From assembly GCA_900471925.1 (NCBI GenBank), contig UCGV01000019.1:124001-188000 (forward strand): a DNA stretch of 64,000 nt, in the 5' to 3' direction. Both the position numbers and the translations under genes were made by a program. The notes beneath the pieces were generated by a model. It had not been told where the DNA came from and made no database searches. It was given only the letters and a program-made list of their open reading frames with translations. The DNA comes from Hyphomicrobiales bacterium. GTDB taxonomy: Bacteria > Pseudomonadota > Alphaproteobacteria > Rhizobiales > Rhizobiaceae. The first letter of the stretch is position 1. The number at the start of each line of letters is the position of its first letter. This document shows, piece after piece, positions 8,501 through 17,066 of this stretch.

Positions 8501-10834
8501 GACGACAGCGGATTGACGATATCGCGCAACGGAACGCTGACGATCACGATTGCCTCGCTGCTTGCAAATGATACGGATGCCAACGGCGATGCGCTCAGCA
8601 TTTCGGCCGTCGGTAATGCGGTCAACGGCACGGTCACGCTCAACGCGCAGAATGGCACCATCATCTTCACGCCGGCTGCCAACTATGCCGGTCCTGCCAG
8701 CTTCACTTACACACTATCCGACGGCCGTGGCGGAACGGATCAGGGCAATGTGAGCCTGGCGGTCGATCCAGGGCCGGCCGGGCAAACCCTGTTTACCGCC
8801 AATGAAGGGCCGACGGGCGGAGTTGTTCCGGATAATTCTCCGGTCGAGCTGGGCATGAAGTTCGTCGCTTCGGCCAGCGGCACAATTACAGGCATCCGTT
8901 TCTACAAGGCCGCCAGCGATACAGGGCCGCATACCGGTTCCATCTGGACGGCTGCCGGCACGCTTGTTGCGACAGTAAACTTCAGCAATGAATCGGTATC
9001 CGGCTGGCAGACGGCGACATTCTCCAATCCGCTCCAGATTACGGCAGGGACGACATATATTGCGTCCTATCACACGACCGGCGTTTACGTCGCGACATCG
9101 GGATATTTCAATTCGGCGCATACCAATGGCGCGCTGACAGGTCTTGCTGGCAGCAACGGTGTCTTTTCCTATGGATCGGGATCGACATTTCCGACGTCAA
9201 GTTACCAGTCGTCGAACTATTGGGTTGACGTGGTATTCAATCAATCGACGGCCAACACCGCACCTGTTGCCGCCAACGACAATGGCTATACGACCTATTC
9301 CAACACGGCCCTCTCGCTTTCCGCGGCGAGCCTGCTTGCCAACGACACGGATGCGGATGGCGACCCGCTTACCATCACAGGTGCGAGTGGCGGGGTGAAC
9401 GGCACTGTCACCTTCAACAGCCAGACGAATACGGTGAACTTCACGCCGAACTCGGGTTATACCGGGGTTGCAAGCTTCACCTACGCGATTTCGGATGGGC
9501 ACGGCGGCACATCGTCGGCCACCGTCAACCTCACGGTCAATGCGCAGCCCGGCGGAGGCACGACATCAAGCCTGTTTACAGGCGCCGATACGTCAGGCGT
9601 GACCGCTGCAAATGACCCCAATTCGGTTGAACTCGGCGTCAAGTTCATCGCTTCGGCCAATGGCCAGATCACCGGCCTCACCTATTACAAGGGCGCCCAG
9701 GATACCGGCACGCATGTCGGCTCGCTATGGACGACAGGTGGGCAGCTTCTCGCCCAGGCGACATTCATCAACGAGACGGCGAGTGGCTGGCAGACGGTTA
9801 CCTTCGCCCAGCCGATCAGTGTCACCGCGGGCACGAGTTATGTTGCGAGCTATCATTCGAACGGCTTCTATTCCGCGACGGCAAACTATTTCACGACGAA
9901 TTATACCAACGGCGCACTGACAGCGCCGGCAAGCTCTGGCAGCGGCGGCAACGGCGTCTATGCCTATGGCACAGGCAGCCTATTTCCGACCGCCTCATAC
10001 AACGCCACCAATTACTGGGTGGACGTGCTCTATCAGCAGGGCTCGCAGAACGCCGTTCCGGTTGCCGCCAATGACAGCGGCTACTCGACCAATACAGGCA
10101 CGCCGATCACCATCCAGGCTTCGGCTCTCCTGGCAAACGACAGCGATGCCGATGGTGACGCGCTTACCATCACAGGCGCCAGCGGCGCGGTTAACGGCAC
10201 GGTTTCCTGGAACGCCCAGGCTCAGACCGTGACCTTCACGCCGACATCGGGCTATTCCGGTGCTGCAAGCTTCAACTACGCGATCTCTGACGGCAAGGGC
10301 GGCACGGCATCGGCGCAAGTCGCGCTCACCGTCAACAATCCGGCTGCAGGAGCGGAGCAGAACCTCTTTGCCGCCAATGCGACGCCCTCTGTAATTTCGG
10401 TCAACGACAACCAGCCAGTCAATCTCGGCATGAAATTCCAGGCCGATACGGCGGGTTGGGTTACCGGCATCCGCTTCTATAAGGGTGCCGACAATACTGG
10501 CTCGCACACCGGCTATTTGTGGACTGCGTCCGGCTCACTGCTCGGCAGCGTCACCTTCAACAACGAGACGGCAAGCGGTTGGCAGACCGCGGCTCTTTCG
10601 CAACAGATCGCGATCCAGGCGGATACGACCTATGTCGTTTCCTACAGCACAAACGGCAATTATTCGGCAACGGGCAACTACTTCGGCAGCGACGTGACGA
10701 ACGGCGACCTGACGGCACTCGGCGGTGCCAACGGCGTCTACGCCTACGGTTCGAGCGGATTGTTCCCGAACAGCAGTTACAACAGCACAAACTACTTTGT
10801 GGACGTGGCGTTCAGACCGCAGCTCGCCGCGTAA
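5537..10834 (+). CDS. Giant multidomain protein: N,N-dimethylformamidase-like domain plus DUF4082/cadherin-like repeats
   Basis: The ~1765-residue protein starts with ~210 Ser/Ala/Thr-rich low-complexity residues. About 211-711 match the N,N-dimethylformamidase large-subunit-like domain (YRIDIYRMGYYGGDGARKV; LSVGHDEYWS; FWSGNEVYWK). An Ig-like domain follows (~724-824). Then come four DUF4082-like modules (~828-981, 1083-1236, 1346-1499, 1608-1764), each with GIRFYKG- or GLTYYKG-like and SGWQT motifs, separated by three cadherin-like modules with LLANDTDADGD motifs. There is no classical signal peptide and no RTX tail. The downstream type I exporter suggests secretion, as an inference. Start: ATG at 5537 has GGGGGCA upstream and is preferred over ATG at 5414, which lacks a clear ribosome site; that choice is uncertain. 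The substrate is unknown. Confidence 0.85.
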   Translation: MRRIHLRNREYLTTIGGTLSVSGASAAWGATAGSALVVSSAHTGDSPRFTNQGGAVFQSSFMGQVSSPASVISSANPQSFSTTAPASSAYDSSGASDTNTASAATVFQTPSSVSKRTVLAPDPSEEAATLPAAPALTGVAAEADSSAGSTSAKTVSPIAPSSSVGTTALRLQAAIASIQVQPDQSTSIEARAAPAALAAPMTATAAAEPVLNKIALENMKEGNPISEWGLEGDGGGTIQGFATEISTNIGQTVNFKIATDSTSYRIDIYRMGYYGGDGARKVDSIEQRLTTAQIQPHPIVDMSLGLIDCGNWSVSASWEIPDDAVSGVYFAKLVREDGTEDAGIIPFVVRDDASTSDIVFQTSDTTWQAYNAWGGASLYYGEVPVDPADMIGYLPPNCSCGLTAIGRASAVSYNRPIITNTSPIGGSHDYIFGVESSAISWLEQNGYDVSYISGVDATRSGALLLNHDAFLSVGHDEYWSAEQRANVEAARDAGVNLAFWSGNEVYWKVRWESSIDGSGQAYRTMVCYKETWGTSSDPSNTGTGTWRDPRYADPGQEPENSLTGTMFQVDSYRLDTITIPYDYSNLRFWRNTDVAELQEGDTYSLVQNLLGYEWDSDVENGFRPAGLVNLSLSSVSVDTYLRDYGTTVGSAIATHSLTMYRAESGALVFGAGTVFWSWGLSDNHQGPSTPTDRNVQQAMVNMFADMGIQPTTLDASLLLASQSTDTLKPTSSVSTPIVGASFIEGQRVTITGTAQDFGGGIIAGVEVSTDGGLHWFKATGRENWSYNWVVQASGTYTIMSRAVDDSVNLEAPSAGKQVTVTLPSTQGLWTLAATPATETAIDRDPVELGLRFQATTSGAVQGIRFYKGFYNIGEHVVSLWTGDGTLIATGVSVGESLSGWQTVMFSSPIQIAAGTTYVASYHSNGFYSVTENYFGTTYASGALKAVDGGGVFAYSANAGTFPGQSPGGSNYWVDVVFDAGTNSLPVAGDDSGLTISRNGTLTITIASLLANDTDANGDALSISAVGNAVNGTVTLNAQNGTIIFTPAANYAGPASFTYTLSDGRGGTDQGNVSLAVDPGPAGQTLFTANEGPTGGVVPDNSPVELGMKFVASASGTITGIRFYKAASDTGPHTGSIWTAAGTLVATVNFSNESVSGWQTATFSNPLQITAGTTYIASYHTTGVYVATSGYFNSAHTNGALTGLAGSNGVFSYGSGSTFPTSSYQSSNYWVDVVFNQSTANTAPVAANDNGYTTYSNTALSLSAASLLANDTDADGDPLTITGASGGVNGTVTFNSQTNTVNFTPNSGYTGVASFTYAISDGHGGTSSATVNLTVNAQPGGGTTSSLFTGADTSGVTAANDPNSVELGVKFIASANGQITGLTYYKGAQDTGTHVGSLWTTGGQLLAQATFINETASGWQTVTFAQPISVTAGTSYVASYHSNGFYSATANYFTTNYTNGALTAPASSGSGGNGVYAYGTGSLFPTASYNATNYWVDVLYQQGSQNAVPVAANDSGYSTNTGTPITIQASALLANDSDADGDALTITGASGAVNGTVSWNAQAQTVTFTPTSGYSGAASFNYAISDGKGGTASAQVALTVNNPAAGAEQNLFAANATPSVISVNDNQPVNLGMKFQADTAGWVTGIRFYKGADNTGSHTGYLWTASGSLLGSVTFNNETASGWQTAALSQQIAIQADTTYVVSYSTNGNYSATGNYFGSDVTNGDLTALGGANGVYAYGSSGLFPNSSYNSTNYFVDVAFRPQLAA
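8020..10834 (+). repeat. Protein-coding tandem repeat: four DUF4082 modules alternating with three cadherin-like modules
   Basis: Repeat starts lie near 8020, 8785, 9575 and 10360, a period of about 765-790 bases. Each full unit encodes a jelly-roll-like DUF4082 module (motifs PVELG(M/L)KF, SGWQT, SYHSNGFYS, NYWVDV) followed by a cadherin-like module (SLLANDTDADGDPLTI, FTPxSGYxGxASFxY). The last unit lacks the cadherin part. The copies differ at many third positions, so the array is not a very recent expansion. Confidence 0.85.
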
Positions 10835-10868
10835 AGGCGAGCAGGCGTAGAGTTGGGTGGGAGTACAG

Positions 10869-12101
10869 ATGAGGGTTGGAGATAGCAGACTTCCGGTGAC
10901 GGTTCTCGCCGGTTTTCTTGGCGCCGGCAAAACGACGATCCTCAACCATGTTCTCACCAATCGCGAAGGTCGCCGTGTTGCCGTCATCGTCAACGACATG
11001 AGCGAGGTCAATATCGATGCCGACCTCGTGCGTGATGGCGGGGCAGAGCTGTCGCGAACCGACGAGACGCTGGTCGAGCTCACCAATGGCTGTATCTGCT
11101 GCACGCTGCGTGACGATCTGCTGAGCGAAGTCCGCAGGCTCGCCGCGTCAGGTCGTTTCGACTATCTGCTGATCGAGGGTACCGGTATCGCCGAGCCGTT
11201 GCCCGTCGCAGCCACCTTCTCCTTCCGCGACGAAAGCGGAGCAGCGCTCTGCGATGTCGCGAGGCTCGACACGATGGTTTGCGTCGTCGACGCCATCAAC
11301 CTGCTCTCCGATTATCAAAGCGCTGACTTTTTGAAGGAGCGCGGCGAGAGCCGTGACGGCGAGGACGAACGCAAGCTCGTCGAACTCCTTGTCGAACAGA
11401 TCGAATTTGCCGATGTCGTCGTCATCAACAAGGCTGACGACGTGTCGCCGGGGGCACTTGCCGAGGTTCACCGGATCATCGCCGCTCTCAATCCCGATGC
11501 CCGCGTGATCGAGGCGGGTTTCGGCCGGATGCCGCTTGCGGCGATCATGAATACCAGCCTCTTCAGTGAAGCTAAGGCCGCCCGCCATCCGCTCTGGCAC
11601 AAGGAACTCTTCGGCTGGGGCGATCATGTGCCGGAAACCGAAGAATACGGGATTGCGAGCTTCGTCTATCGCAGCCGCCGACCATTCGATCCTTCAAGAC
11701 TGAGCGACTTTCTCGACAGGAAATGGCCTGGCCTTATCCGCGCCAAAGGGCATTTCTGGATGGCGACCCGCCCGGACGAGATCGGGCTGCTCTCGATTGC
11801 CGGTACCCAGTGTCGCATCGATACGAGGGGGTTCTGGTGGGCCTCCGTGCCGAAAGCACATTGGCCGCGCCATCCGCAATTCCGGCAACTGATCGACCGG
11901 CACTGGGACGACCTCTGGGGCGACCGCCGTCAGGAGCTGGTCTTCATCGGCGCCGGCTTCGATGCCGATGCGATCAAAGCAGCACTCGACGCGTGCCTGA
12001 CCGGGGATGAGACGGGTTTCGATCCACAGCTTGCCGTGCGCCTGGCAGATCCGTTCCCGGTCTGGGAGCACGGCCACGCCCATGCAAATTCAAAGAGTTA
12101 G
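10869..12101 (+). CDS. COG0523/CobW-family GTPase metallochaperone
   Basis: The 410-residue G3E GTPase has the P-loop GFLGAGKTT at about residues 15-23, the metal-binding GCICCTLRDD motif of COG0523 proteins, and the INKADD guanine-specificity motif. The second half is the CobW C-terminal domain (GFWWASVPKAHWPRHP), and a short histidine-bearing tail ends EHGHAHANSKS. Members insert zinc, cobalt or iron into client enzymes. The start MRVGDSRLP is preferred, with GGGTGGGAG just upstream. It begins 34 bases after the giant protein gene. N,N-dimethylformamidases are metal enzymes, so serving that neighbour is plausible, but that is inference. No Zur box could be recognised. Confidence 0.88.
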   Translation: MRVGDSRLPVTVLAGFLGAGKTTILNHVLTNREGRRVAVIVNDMSEVNIDADLVRDGGAELSRTDETLVELTNGCICCTLRDDLLSEVRRLAASGRFDYLLIEGTGIAEPLPVAATFSFRDESGAALCDVARLDTMVCVVDAINLLSDYQSADFLKERGESRDGEDERKLVELLVEQIEFADVVVINKADDVSPGALAEVHRIIAALNPDARVIEAGFGRMPLAAIMNTSLFSEAKAARHPLWHKELFGWGDHVPETEEYGIASFVYRSRRPFDPSRLSDFLDRKWPGLIRAKGHFWMATRPDEIGLLSIAGTQCRIDTRGFWWASVPKAHWPRHPQFRQLIDRHWDDLWGDRRQELVFIGAGFDADAIKAALDACLTGDETGFDPQLAVRLADPFPVWEHGHAHANSKS

Positions 12102-12168
12102 AGCGTCCGAATGGACGTCAGACGCCCTAAGGTGAAGACGTTTTGATTATCAACCAGAGGAGAGAACA

Positions 12169-12468
12169 ATGAGCAACGAACTTTATGCAGATGGCATCGG
12201 CGAAATCACCATCACGGGAACGATCGTCCGTATCGACCTGATGTCGCTTTCCGCCACCGACCGCGACGCCAACAACAATCCGAAGCCCGTCTTCCGCCAG
12301 CGCATCATCATGCCGGTCGATGCCTTCGCCAATGCGGTCGACCTCATGCAGAAGGCGCTTGGTGGCCTGGTCGAGGCCGGCGCGGTTCGCCGGATCGGCG
12401 ATATGTCGGCTGCGGCGGCCGCCGATGTCCAATCGGGTGCGTCGAACGCCTCGCCGAACTTCAACTGA
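12169..12468 (+). CDS. Small protein of unknown function in a type I secretion locus
   Basis: The 99-residue acidic protein starts MSNELYADGIGEITITGTIV. Its ribosome binding site is strong (GAGGAGAG about 7 bases upstream). A beta-rich first half (ITITGTIVRIDLMSL) leads to VFRQRIIMPVDAFANAVDLM, then an Ala/Ser-rich tail. There is no signal peptide or membrane helix. I do not recognise the family with confidence; a loose resemblance to DUF3467-type proteins (a short beta sheet followed by a helix after an RxxMP-like motif) is only an impression. Its position between a metallochaperone and the exporter suggests a link to secretion of the giant protein. Confidence 0.7.
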   Translation: MSNELYADGIGEITITGTIVRIDLMSLSATDRDANNNPKPVFRQRIIMPVDAFANAVDLMQKALGGLVEAGAVRRIGDMSAAAAADVQSGASNASPNFN

Positions 12469-12480
12469 CGTCAAGCTTTG

Positions 12481-12512
12481 AACGCCGCACGACCATTCGG
12501 ACGCGCGGCGTT
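12481..12512 (+). terminator. Stem-loop after the small ORF (attenuator or terminator)
   Basis: AACGCCGC pairs with GCGGCGTT around a 16-base loop, followed by GGAACTCTTT. The T-stretch is weak, so partial read-through into the exporter gene is likely. Confidence 0.42.
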
Positions 12513-12562
12513 GGAACTCTTTAATAATCTAAGCATCGGTCTCGTATTGTTTCGGGTGGGCC

Positions 12563-14707
12563 ATGAGTGGTTTTCTGCATACCAATCTGCATTGTCTTGC
12601 GCTGGTCGCACGCCATCACGGCGTTGACCTGTCGCCCGAGCGGCTTCAGCACGATTACGCTATCGGCAATGATCCGGTAGCCGTGCGGCAAATGCTGCGG
12701 ATGGCCAAGGATGCCGGCCTCAGGGCAAGGCACCTGACCCTTGACTGGCGATCACTGTTTCAACTCGGCGAAGCCTTTCCGGTCCTGGCGGAGCTTTCAA
12801 ACGGCAACTGGGTTGTTATCGCTGGAGCCGTCGGAAGTGGCGAGGAGGAAAGGATCCGCGTTCTTGACCCGCTCGCCTCGCGACCGGAAGTCATGATGCT
12901 CAATGAAGAGCAATTCGCCAAAGCCTGGCTCGGCTCGGTGGTTATGCTCAAACGCAATTACCGCATGTCCGACGAGGACCGACCCTTCGGCTTCCGCTGG
13001 TTTGTGCCAGAAATCATCCGGCAGCGCAGCTTCTTCCGCGATGTTGCGCTCGCCGCCTTCGTGCTCTACGGCCTCGGGCTGACGACACCGATCTTCTTTC
13101 AGCTTGTCATCGACAAGGTGCTGGTCCACCAGAGCTATGCGACGCTGACGGTTCTGACCATCGGCATCGCGGTTGCGCTGCTCTTCGACGCGATCTTCAG
13201 TTTCCTGCGCAAATACCTGCTTCTCTATGCCACCAACAGGATCGACATCCGCGTAGCGACGCGCACCTTCGGTCATCTCCTGAACCTGCCGATCGCGCTC
13301 TTCGAGCAGGCCTCGGCCGGCGTTCTCGTCAAGCATATGCAGCAGACAGGGCGCATCCGCGAATTCCTGACTGGCCGCCTGTTCCTGACGCTTCTCGACG
13401 GTGTGTCGCTCTTCGTCTTCATCCCGATCCTGCTCTTCTACAGCGTCAAGCTGACACTCGTCGTGCTTGGTTTTGCCGCTCTCGTCGGCTTGGTCGTCAT
13501 GATGCTCGTCGGCCCGTTCCAGCGCCGCCTGCAGGCCCTTTACCAGGCCGAAGGTGATCGACAGGCCCTGCTTGTGGAAACCGTCCACGGCATGCGCACG
13601 GTCAAGTCGCTGGCGCTGGAGCCGCGCCAGCGCAAGGTGTGGGACGATTACTCGGCCCAGTCGATCTCCGTCCGCTTCCGGGTCGAGAAGATATCGACCA
13701 TGGCCCAATCTCTGACCGGGCTTCTGGAAAAGCTGATGGGCGTCGCCATCATCGGCCTCGGCGCGCTCGATGTCTTCAACGGCGCGATGACGATCGGCGC
13801 ACTCGTCGCCTTCAATATGCTCGCCGGCCGCGTTTCGGGACCGCTCGTCCAGATCGTCACCATGGTGCACGAATATCAGGAAGTGGCGCTCTCGGTCCGT
13901 ATGCTGGGCGAGATCATGAACCAGCGACCGGAGCAGGCAGGGCGCGGGCGAGGGGTGCGACCGCATCTCAAAGGCCGCATCGAATTCGACAGGGTCACCT
14001 TCCGCTACGGTCCCGACGGCCCGCCGGCGCTCGATAATGTTTCCTTCGCCATTCCCCAGGGTTCCGTCTTCGGCGTGGTGGGCAAGAGCGGTTCCGGCAA
14101 GACGACGATCACGCGGCTGATCCAGGGGCTCTATCAGAGCCAGGAAGGGCTCGTGCGCATGGACGGCTACGATAGCCGCGAGATCGACCTCGTGCATCTG
14201 AGAACCAGCATCGGGGTCGTGCTGCAGGACAACTTCCTGTTTCGCGGTTCGGTGCGCGAGAATATCGCCGCCGCCAAGCCGGATGCCAGCATCGAAGAGA
14301 TCATGGAAGTCGCGCGGATTGCCGGAGCCGAGGAATTCATCGAGCGGCTGCCACGCGGCTTCGATACGATGCTGGAGGAAAATGCCTCCAACCTCTCCGG
14401 CGGCCAGAAACAGCGGCTGGCCATCGCCCGGGCACTGATCACCGATCCGAAGCTCTTGATCTTCGACGAGGCGACGAGCGCGCTCGACCCTGACAGCGAG
14501 GCTATCATCCGCGACAACCTCAGCCGCATCGCCGCCGGCCGCACGGTCATCATTGTCTCGCACCGGCTTTCGACGCTTGTCGATGCCGATGCCATTCTCG
14601 TCGTCGAGCGGGGCAAGGTCGCCGATATCGGCCGGCACGATCAGCTTGTATCGCGCTGCGTGACCTACCGCCACCTTTGGGCACAGCAGATGAGGCAGGT
14701 CGCATGA
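12563..14707 (+). CDS. Type I secretion ABC transporter with degenerate C39-like domain (HlyB/LapB type)
   Basis: The 714-residue exporter has an N-terminal C39-like domain (~1-130). Where active C39 peptidases have the catalytic cysteine, alignment to the HLALVARHHG-type motif places a threonine, so the domain is likely non-proteolytic, as in HlyB. A transmembrane domain follows (~155-430; FFRDVALAAFVLYGLGLTTP). The ATPase has Walker A GKSGSGKTT, signature LSGGQKQRLAIA and Walker B LLIFDEATSALD. It would export an unfolded C-terminal-signal protein across both membranes with an adaptor and a TolC-type channel. The stop overlaps the adaptor start by four bases. The likely cargo is the upstream giant protein (inference). 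Confidence 0.92.
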   Translation: MSGFLHTNLHCLALVARHHGVDLSPERLQHDYAIGNDPVAVRQMLRMAKDAGLRARHLTLDWRSLFQLGEAFPVLAELSNGNWVVIAGAVGSGEEERIRVLDPLASRPEVMMLNEEQFAKAWLGSVVMLKRNYRMSDEDRPFGFRWFVPEIIRQRSFFRDVALAAFVLYGLGLTTPIFFQLVIDKVLVHQSYATLTVLTIGIAVALLFDAIFSFLRKYLLLYATNRIDIRVATRTFGHLLNLPIALFEQASAGVLVKHMQQTGRIREFLTGRLFLTLLDGVSLFVFIPILLFYSVKLTLVVLGFAALVGLVVMMLVGPFQRRLQALYQAEGDRQALLVETVHGMRTVKSLALEPRQRKVWDDYSAQSISVRFRVEKISTMAQSLTGLLEKLMGVAIIGLGALDVFNGAMTIGALVAFNMLAGRVSGPLVQIVTMVHEYQEVALSVRMLGEIMNQRPEQAGRGRGVRPHLKGRIEFDRVTFRYGPDGPPALDNVSFAIPQGSVFGVVGKSGSGKTTITRLIQGLYQSQEGLVRMDGYDSREIDLVHLRTSIGVVLQDNFLFRGSVRENIAAAKPDASIEEIMEVARIAGAEEFIERLPRGFDTMLEENASNLSGGQKQRLAIARALITDPKLLIFDEATSALDPDSEAIIRDNLSRIAAGRTVIIVSHRLSTLVDADAILVVERGKVADIGRHDQLVSRCVTYRHLWAQQMRQVA

Positions 14708-16116
14708 ACGCGCACGTCAGAAAATCGGACGAGAATCTGCCAATTCCCTCAGGTCAGGGGAGGGAGCTCGTCGCCCGCCCGCCACTGCCGCCGGCGATTG
14801 CCGAATTCCAGTCCGACGCCGTCGAACTGGAGGAGCGTGCTCCGCCACGGATTGCGCGCATGACGCTCTATTGCGTGACGGCGCTGATCGTTTCGGCTGT
14901 TGTCTGGGCCTGCGTCTCCTCGATCGACGAGGTGGTGATCGCGCCCGGCAAGCTCGTCACCACCAAGCCGACCATCGTCGTTCAGCCGCTCGAGACCTCG
15001 ATCATCCGTTCGATCGACGTGACCGCCGGAGAGGTCGTGCATGCCGGTCAGACGCTTGCGACCCTCGACGCCACGTTCAGCCAGGCCGATGTCGACCAGC
15101 AGCGGGCGAAATTCGCAGCCCTCGACGCCCAGGTGAAACGCATCGAGGCTGAGCTTGCCGGCAATGACTATTCGAAGATGGCGGGCAAGACGCCGGACGA
15201 GATGCTGCAGGTACAGCTCTTCGGCCAGCGGCACGCCTTCTATACGGCGCAGTTGCAGAATTTCGAGCAGCAGATCGCCGGCCAGTCGGCGTCGCTTGCC
15301 GCCAGCAAAAATCAGGAGGCGGTCCTGAACGAGCGGCGCGATACGCTCTCGCGGATCGAAGATGCACGCGAACGGCTCTACAACAAGGAAAGCGGTTCGC
15401 TGATCACCTTGCTCGGTTCCCGTGATGCCCGTCTCGATGTCGAATCCGACCTGACGGCCGTTCGCGGCAAGGCCGACGAAGCTGCCCATGCATACGCCAA
15501 GCTCAGGGCCGACCGGCAGGCCTTCATCGAGGACTTCCGTCGCGCGGCGATGGAGCAATTGGTGGAACTGCGCGGTCAGCGCGATATGGCCGACGAAGAG
15601 CTGAAGAAGATGGAGCTGCGCCGCAACATGGTGGCGCTGACTGCGCCCGCCGATTCCGTCGTGCTCGATCTCGCCCAGCGCTCGGTCGGTTCCGTCGTTC
15701 GGGAGGCCGAACCGATCGTCACTCTGGTGCCGATCAACGTGCCGCTCGAAGCCGAAGTCTCGATCAACACCCGCGATATCGGCCGTGTAGCCGTTGGCAA
15801 GGAAGCCCGCGTCAAGCTCGACGCCTATCCGTTCCAAAAATACGGTACCGCGTCAGGCGAAGTCAGGACAATCAGCCAGGACACTTTCCTGACCGGTCAG
15901 CAACAGGATCCCGCGACCCCAAGCCAGCCGACGGCACCCTTCTTCAAGGCCCGCATCCTGCTTGGCGACACGCGGCTCAACGCGTCTGACGTGCCAGTAC
16001 GGCTACTTCCGGGCATGACCGTCTCGACTGAAATCAACGTGGGCAGTCGTACAGTGATCTCCTATTTCCTGTATCCACTGCTGCGCGGCCTCGACAGCGC
16101 GATACGCGAACCGTAG
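14704..16116 (+). CDS. HlyD-family type I secretion adaptor
   Basis: The 470-residue membrane-fusion protein has one N-terminal helix (MTLYCVTALIVSAVVWACV, ~55-75). Split lipoyl-like half-motifs follow (IRSIDVTAGEVVHAGQTLA and MVALTAPADSVVLDLA), separated by a long coiled coil (~130-310), and the C-terminal beta-barrel typical of HlyD is present. The start MNAHVRKS is chosen because it overlaps the exporter stop (ATGA); the longer frame from 14677 lies inside the exporter gene. It bridges the inner-membrane ABC protein to an outer-membrane channel, which is not encoded nearby. Confidence 0.92.
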   Translation: MNAHVRKSDENLPIPSGQGRELVARPPLPPAIAEFQSDAVELEERAPPRIARMTLYCVTALIVSAVVWACVSSIDEVVIAPGKLVTTKPTIVVQPLETSIIRSIDVTAGEVVHAGQTLATLDATFSQADVDQQRAKFAALDAQVKRIEAELAGNDYSKMAGKTPDEMLQVQLFGQRHAFYTAQLQNFEQQIAGQSASLAASKNQEAVLNERRDTLSRIEDARERLYNKESGSLITLLGSRDARLDVESDLTAVRGKADEAAHAYAKLRADRQAFIEDFRRAAMEQLVELRGQRDMADEELKKMELRRNMVALTAPADSVVLDLAQRSVGSVVREAEPIVTLVPINVPLEAEVSINTRDIGRVAVGKEARVKLDAYPFQKYGTASGEVRTISQDTFLTGQQQDPATPSQPTAPFFKARILLGDTRLNASDVPVRLLPGMTVSTEINVGSRTVISYFLYPLLRGLDSAIREP

Positions 16117-16120
16117 GGGC

Positions 16121-16145
16121 GTGGCGGCGGACGACCCGCCGCCAC
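16121..16145. terminator. Bidirectional terminator between convergent genes
   Basis: A perfect 10-bp stem, GTGGCGGCGG / CCGCCGCCAC, with loop ACGAC lies between the convergent adaptor gene and phosphatase-family gene. It lacks long T-runs on either side. Confidence 0.55.
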
Positions 16146-16151
16146 CTGTCC

Positions 16152-17033
16152 TCAGAGATCAATCTCGAAACGGACCGGCTGGTGGTCGGAGGCGATCGCG
16201 TTCTGGTCGACTTCGGCCGAACGAACCTTGCCCTTGAGCCAGGTCGAGACGAAGCAATAGTCGATGCGCTTGCCGGTCTTGGCTTCGAAATCAGAATATA
16301 TGGTCGCTCCGGTGTCATCGGCATTGCCAGCGGCTACATAGGCGTCCACGAAACCGGACGCATCCGACAGGCGACCGCGGCGCTGATGCACCGGGCCTGC
16401 CAGCCACTCATATTCCTGAGAAGCCGGCGTGAAATTGAAGTCGCCGAGCAGGATCGCCTCGCGCGGCATGTCGGGCAGCGTCGGCTCCTCGCGCCACTGT
16501 GCGTCCATCTCATGGCCACTGATGACGGCACCATCGGAGAGCGATCGGTTGGAGATCTCGACGAGATGCTGGATATGATCCAGCCGGTATCGGCTCGCCA
16601 GATGATCGAGGTGGGTGGAATAGACCCGCACCGGACCGCTCGGGAAGGCGATCACGGCCTCGATCGCGCCGCGCTGGATCGCATGCGGCCCATAGGGGTT
16701 GAACTTCGCGTAGAGGTGATTGCGGGACGAGAGGATCGGGTAGCGCGACAGGATCATGTTTCCGAACTGGCGGCGGCGCGATTGTGAGGGAAGCTGGCCC
16801 TCCGCATCCGAAACCTTGAGAACATCGACCGTTGGTCCCCAGGCCGCATAGTGGTTCGGCAGAAGCTCCGAAATCCGGTCTGACTGGCTGATATTGCCGG
16901 ACCGATCCCAATAATTCTCAACTTCCTGCAATGCGATGACGTCACCGTCCTTGATGGTCTCGACGACACGGTTGATATCGTAGGCGAGATCGCGTCCGCG
17001 GCTGTACTGGATGTTGTAGGTGATGAACAGCAT
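16152..17033 (-). CDS. Endonuclease/exonuclease/phosphatase-family hydrolase in a ugp-like operon
   Basis: The 293-residue protein has all the core motifs of the DNase I-like/EEP fold: YNIQYSR near the N-terminus (Asn), ALQEVE (metal-binding Glu), STHLDH (catalytic His), LLGDFNFTP (Asp/Asn), and the final ASDHQPV (Asp-His). Members cleave phosphodiesters in nucleic acids, phosphoinositides or sphingomyelin. No signal peptide is evident, so it would be cytoplasmic. It starts 33 bases after ugpE and is the last gene of the operon, in the place often taken by ugpC or the glycerophosphodiesterase ugpQ. A role in hydrolysing an imported phosphodiester is plausible but unproven. Confidence 0.85.
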   Translation of the reverse strand: MLFITYNIQYSRGRDLAYDINRVVETIKDGDVIALQEVENYWDRSGNISQSDRISELLPNHYAAWGPTVDVLKVSDAEGQLPSQSRRRQFGNMILSRYPILSSRNHLYAKFNPYGPHAIQRGAIEAVIAFPSGPVRVYSTHLDHLASRYRLDHIQHLVEISNRSLSDGAVISGHEMDAQWREEPTLPDMPREAILLGDFNFTPASQEYEWLAGPVHQRRGRLSDASGFVDAYVAAGNADDTGATIYSDFEAKTGKRIDYCFVSTWLKGKVRSAEVDQNAIASDHQPVRFEIDL

Positions 17034-17066
17034 GATCCTGTTTCCTATGCTTCCAAGTGGAGTGAA

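Noticed and set aside
12797..14674. Open frame of about 625 codons opposite the type I exporter
   Set aside because: Antisense to clear ABC transporter motifs; Arg/Glu/His-rich composition is typical of GC-rich shadow frames.
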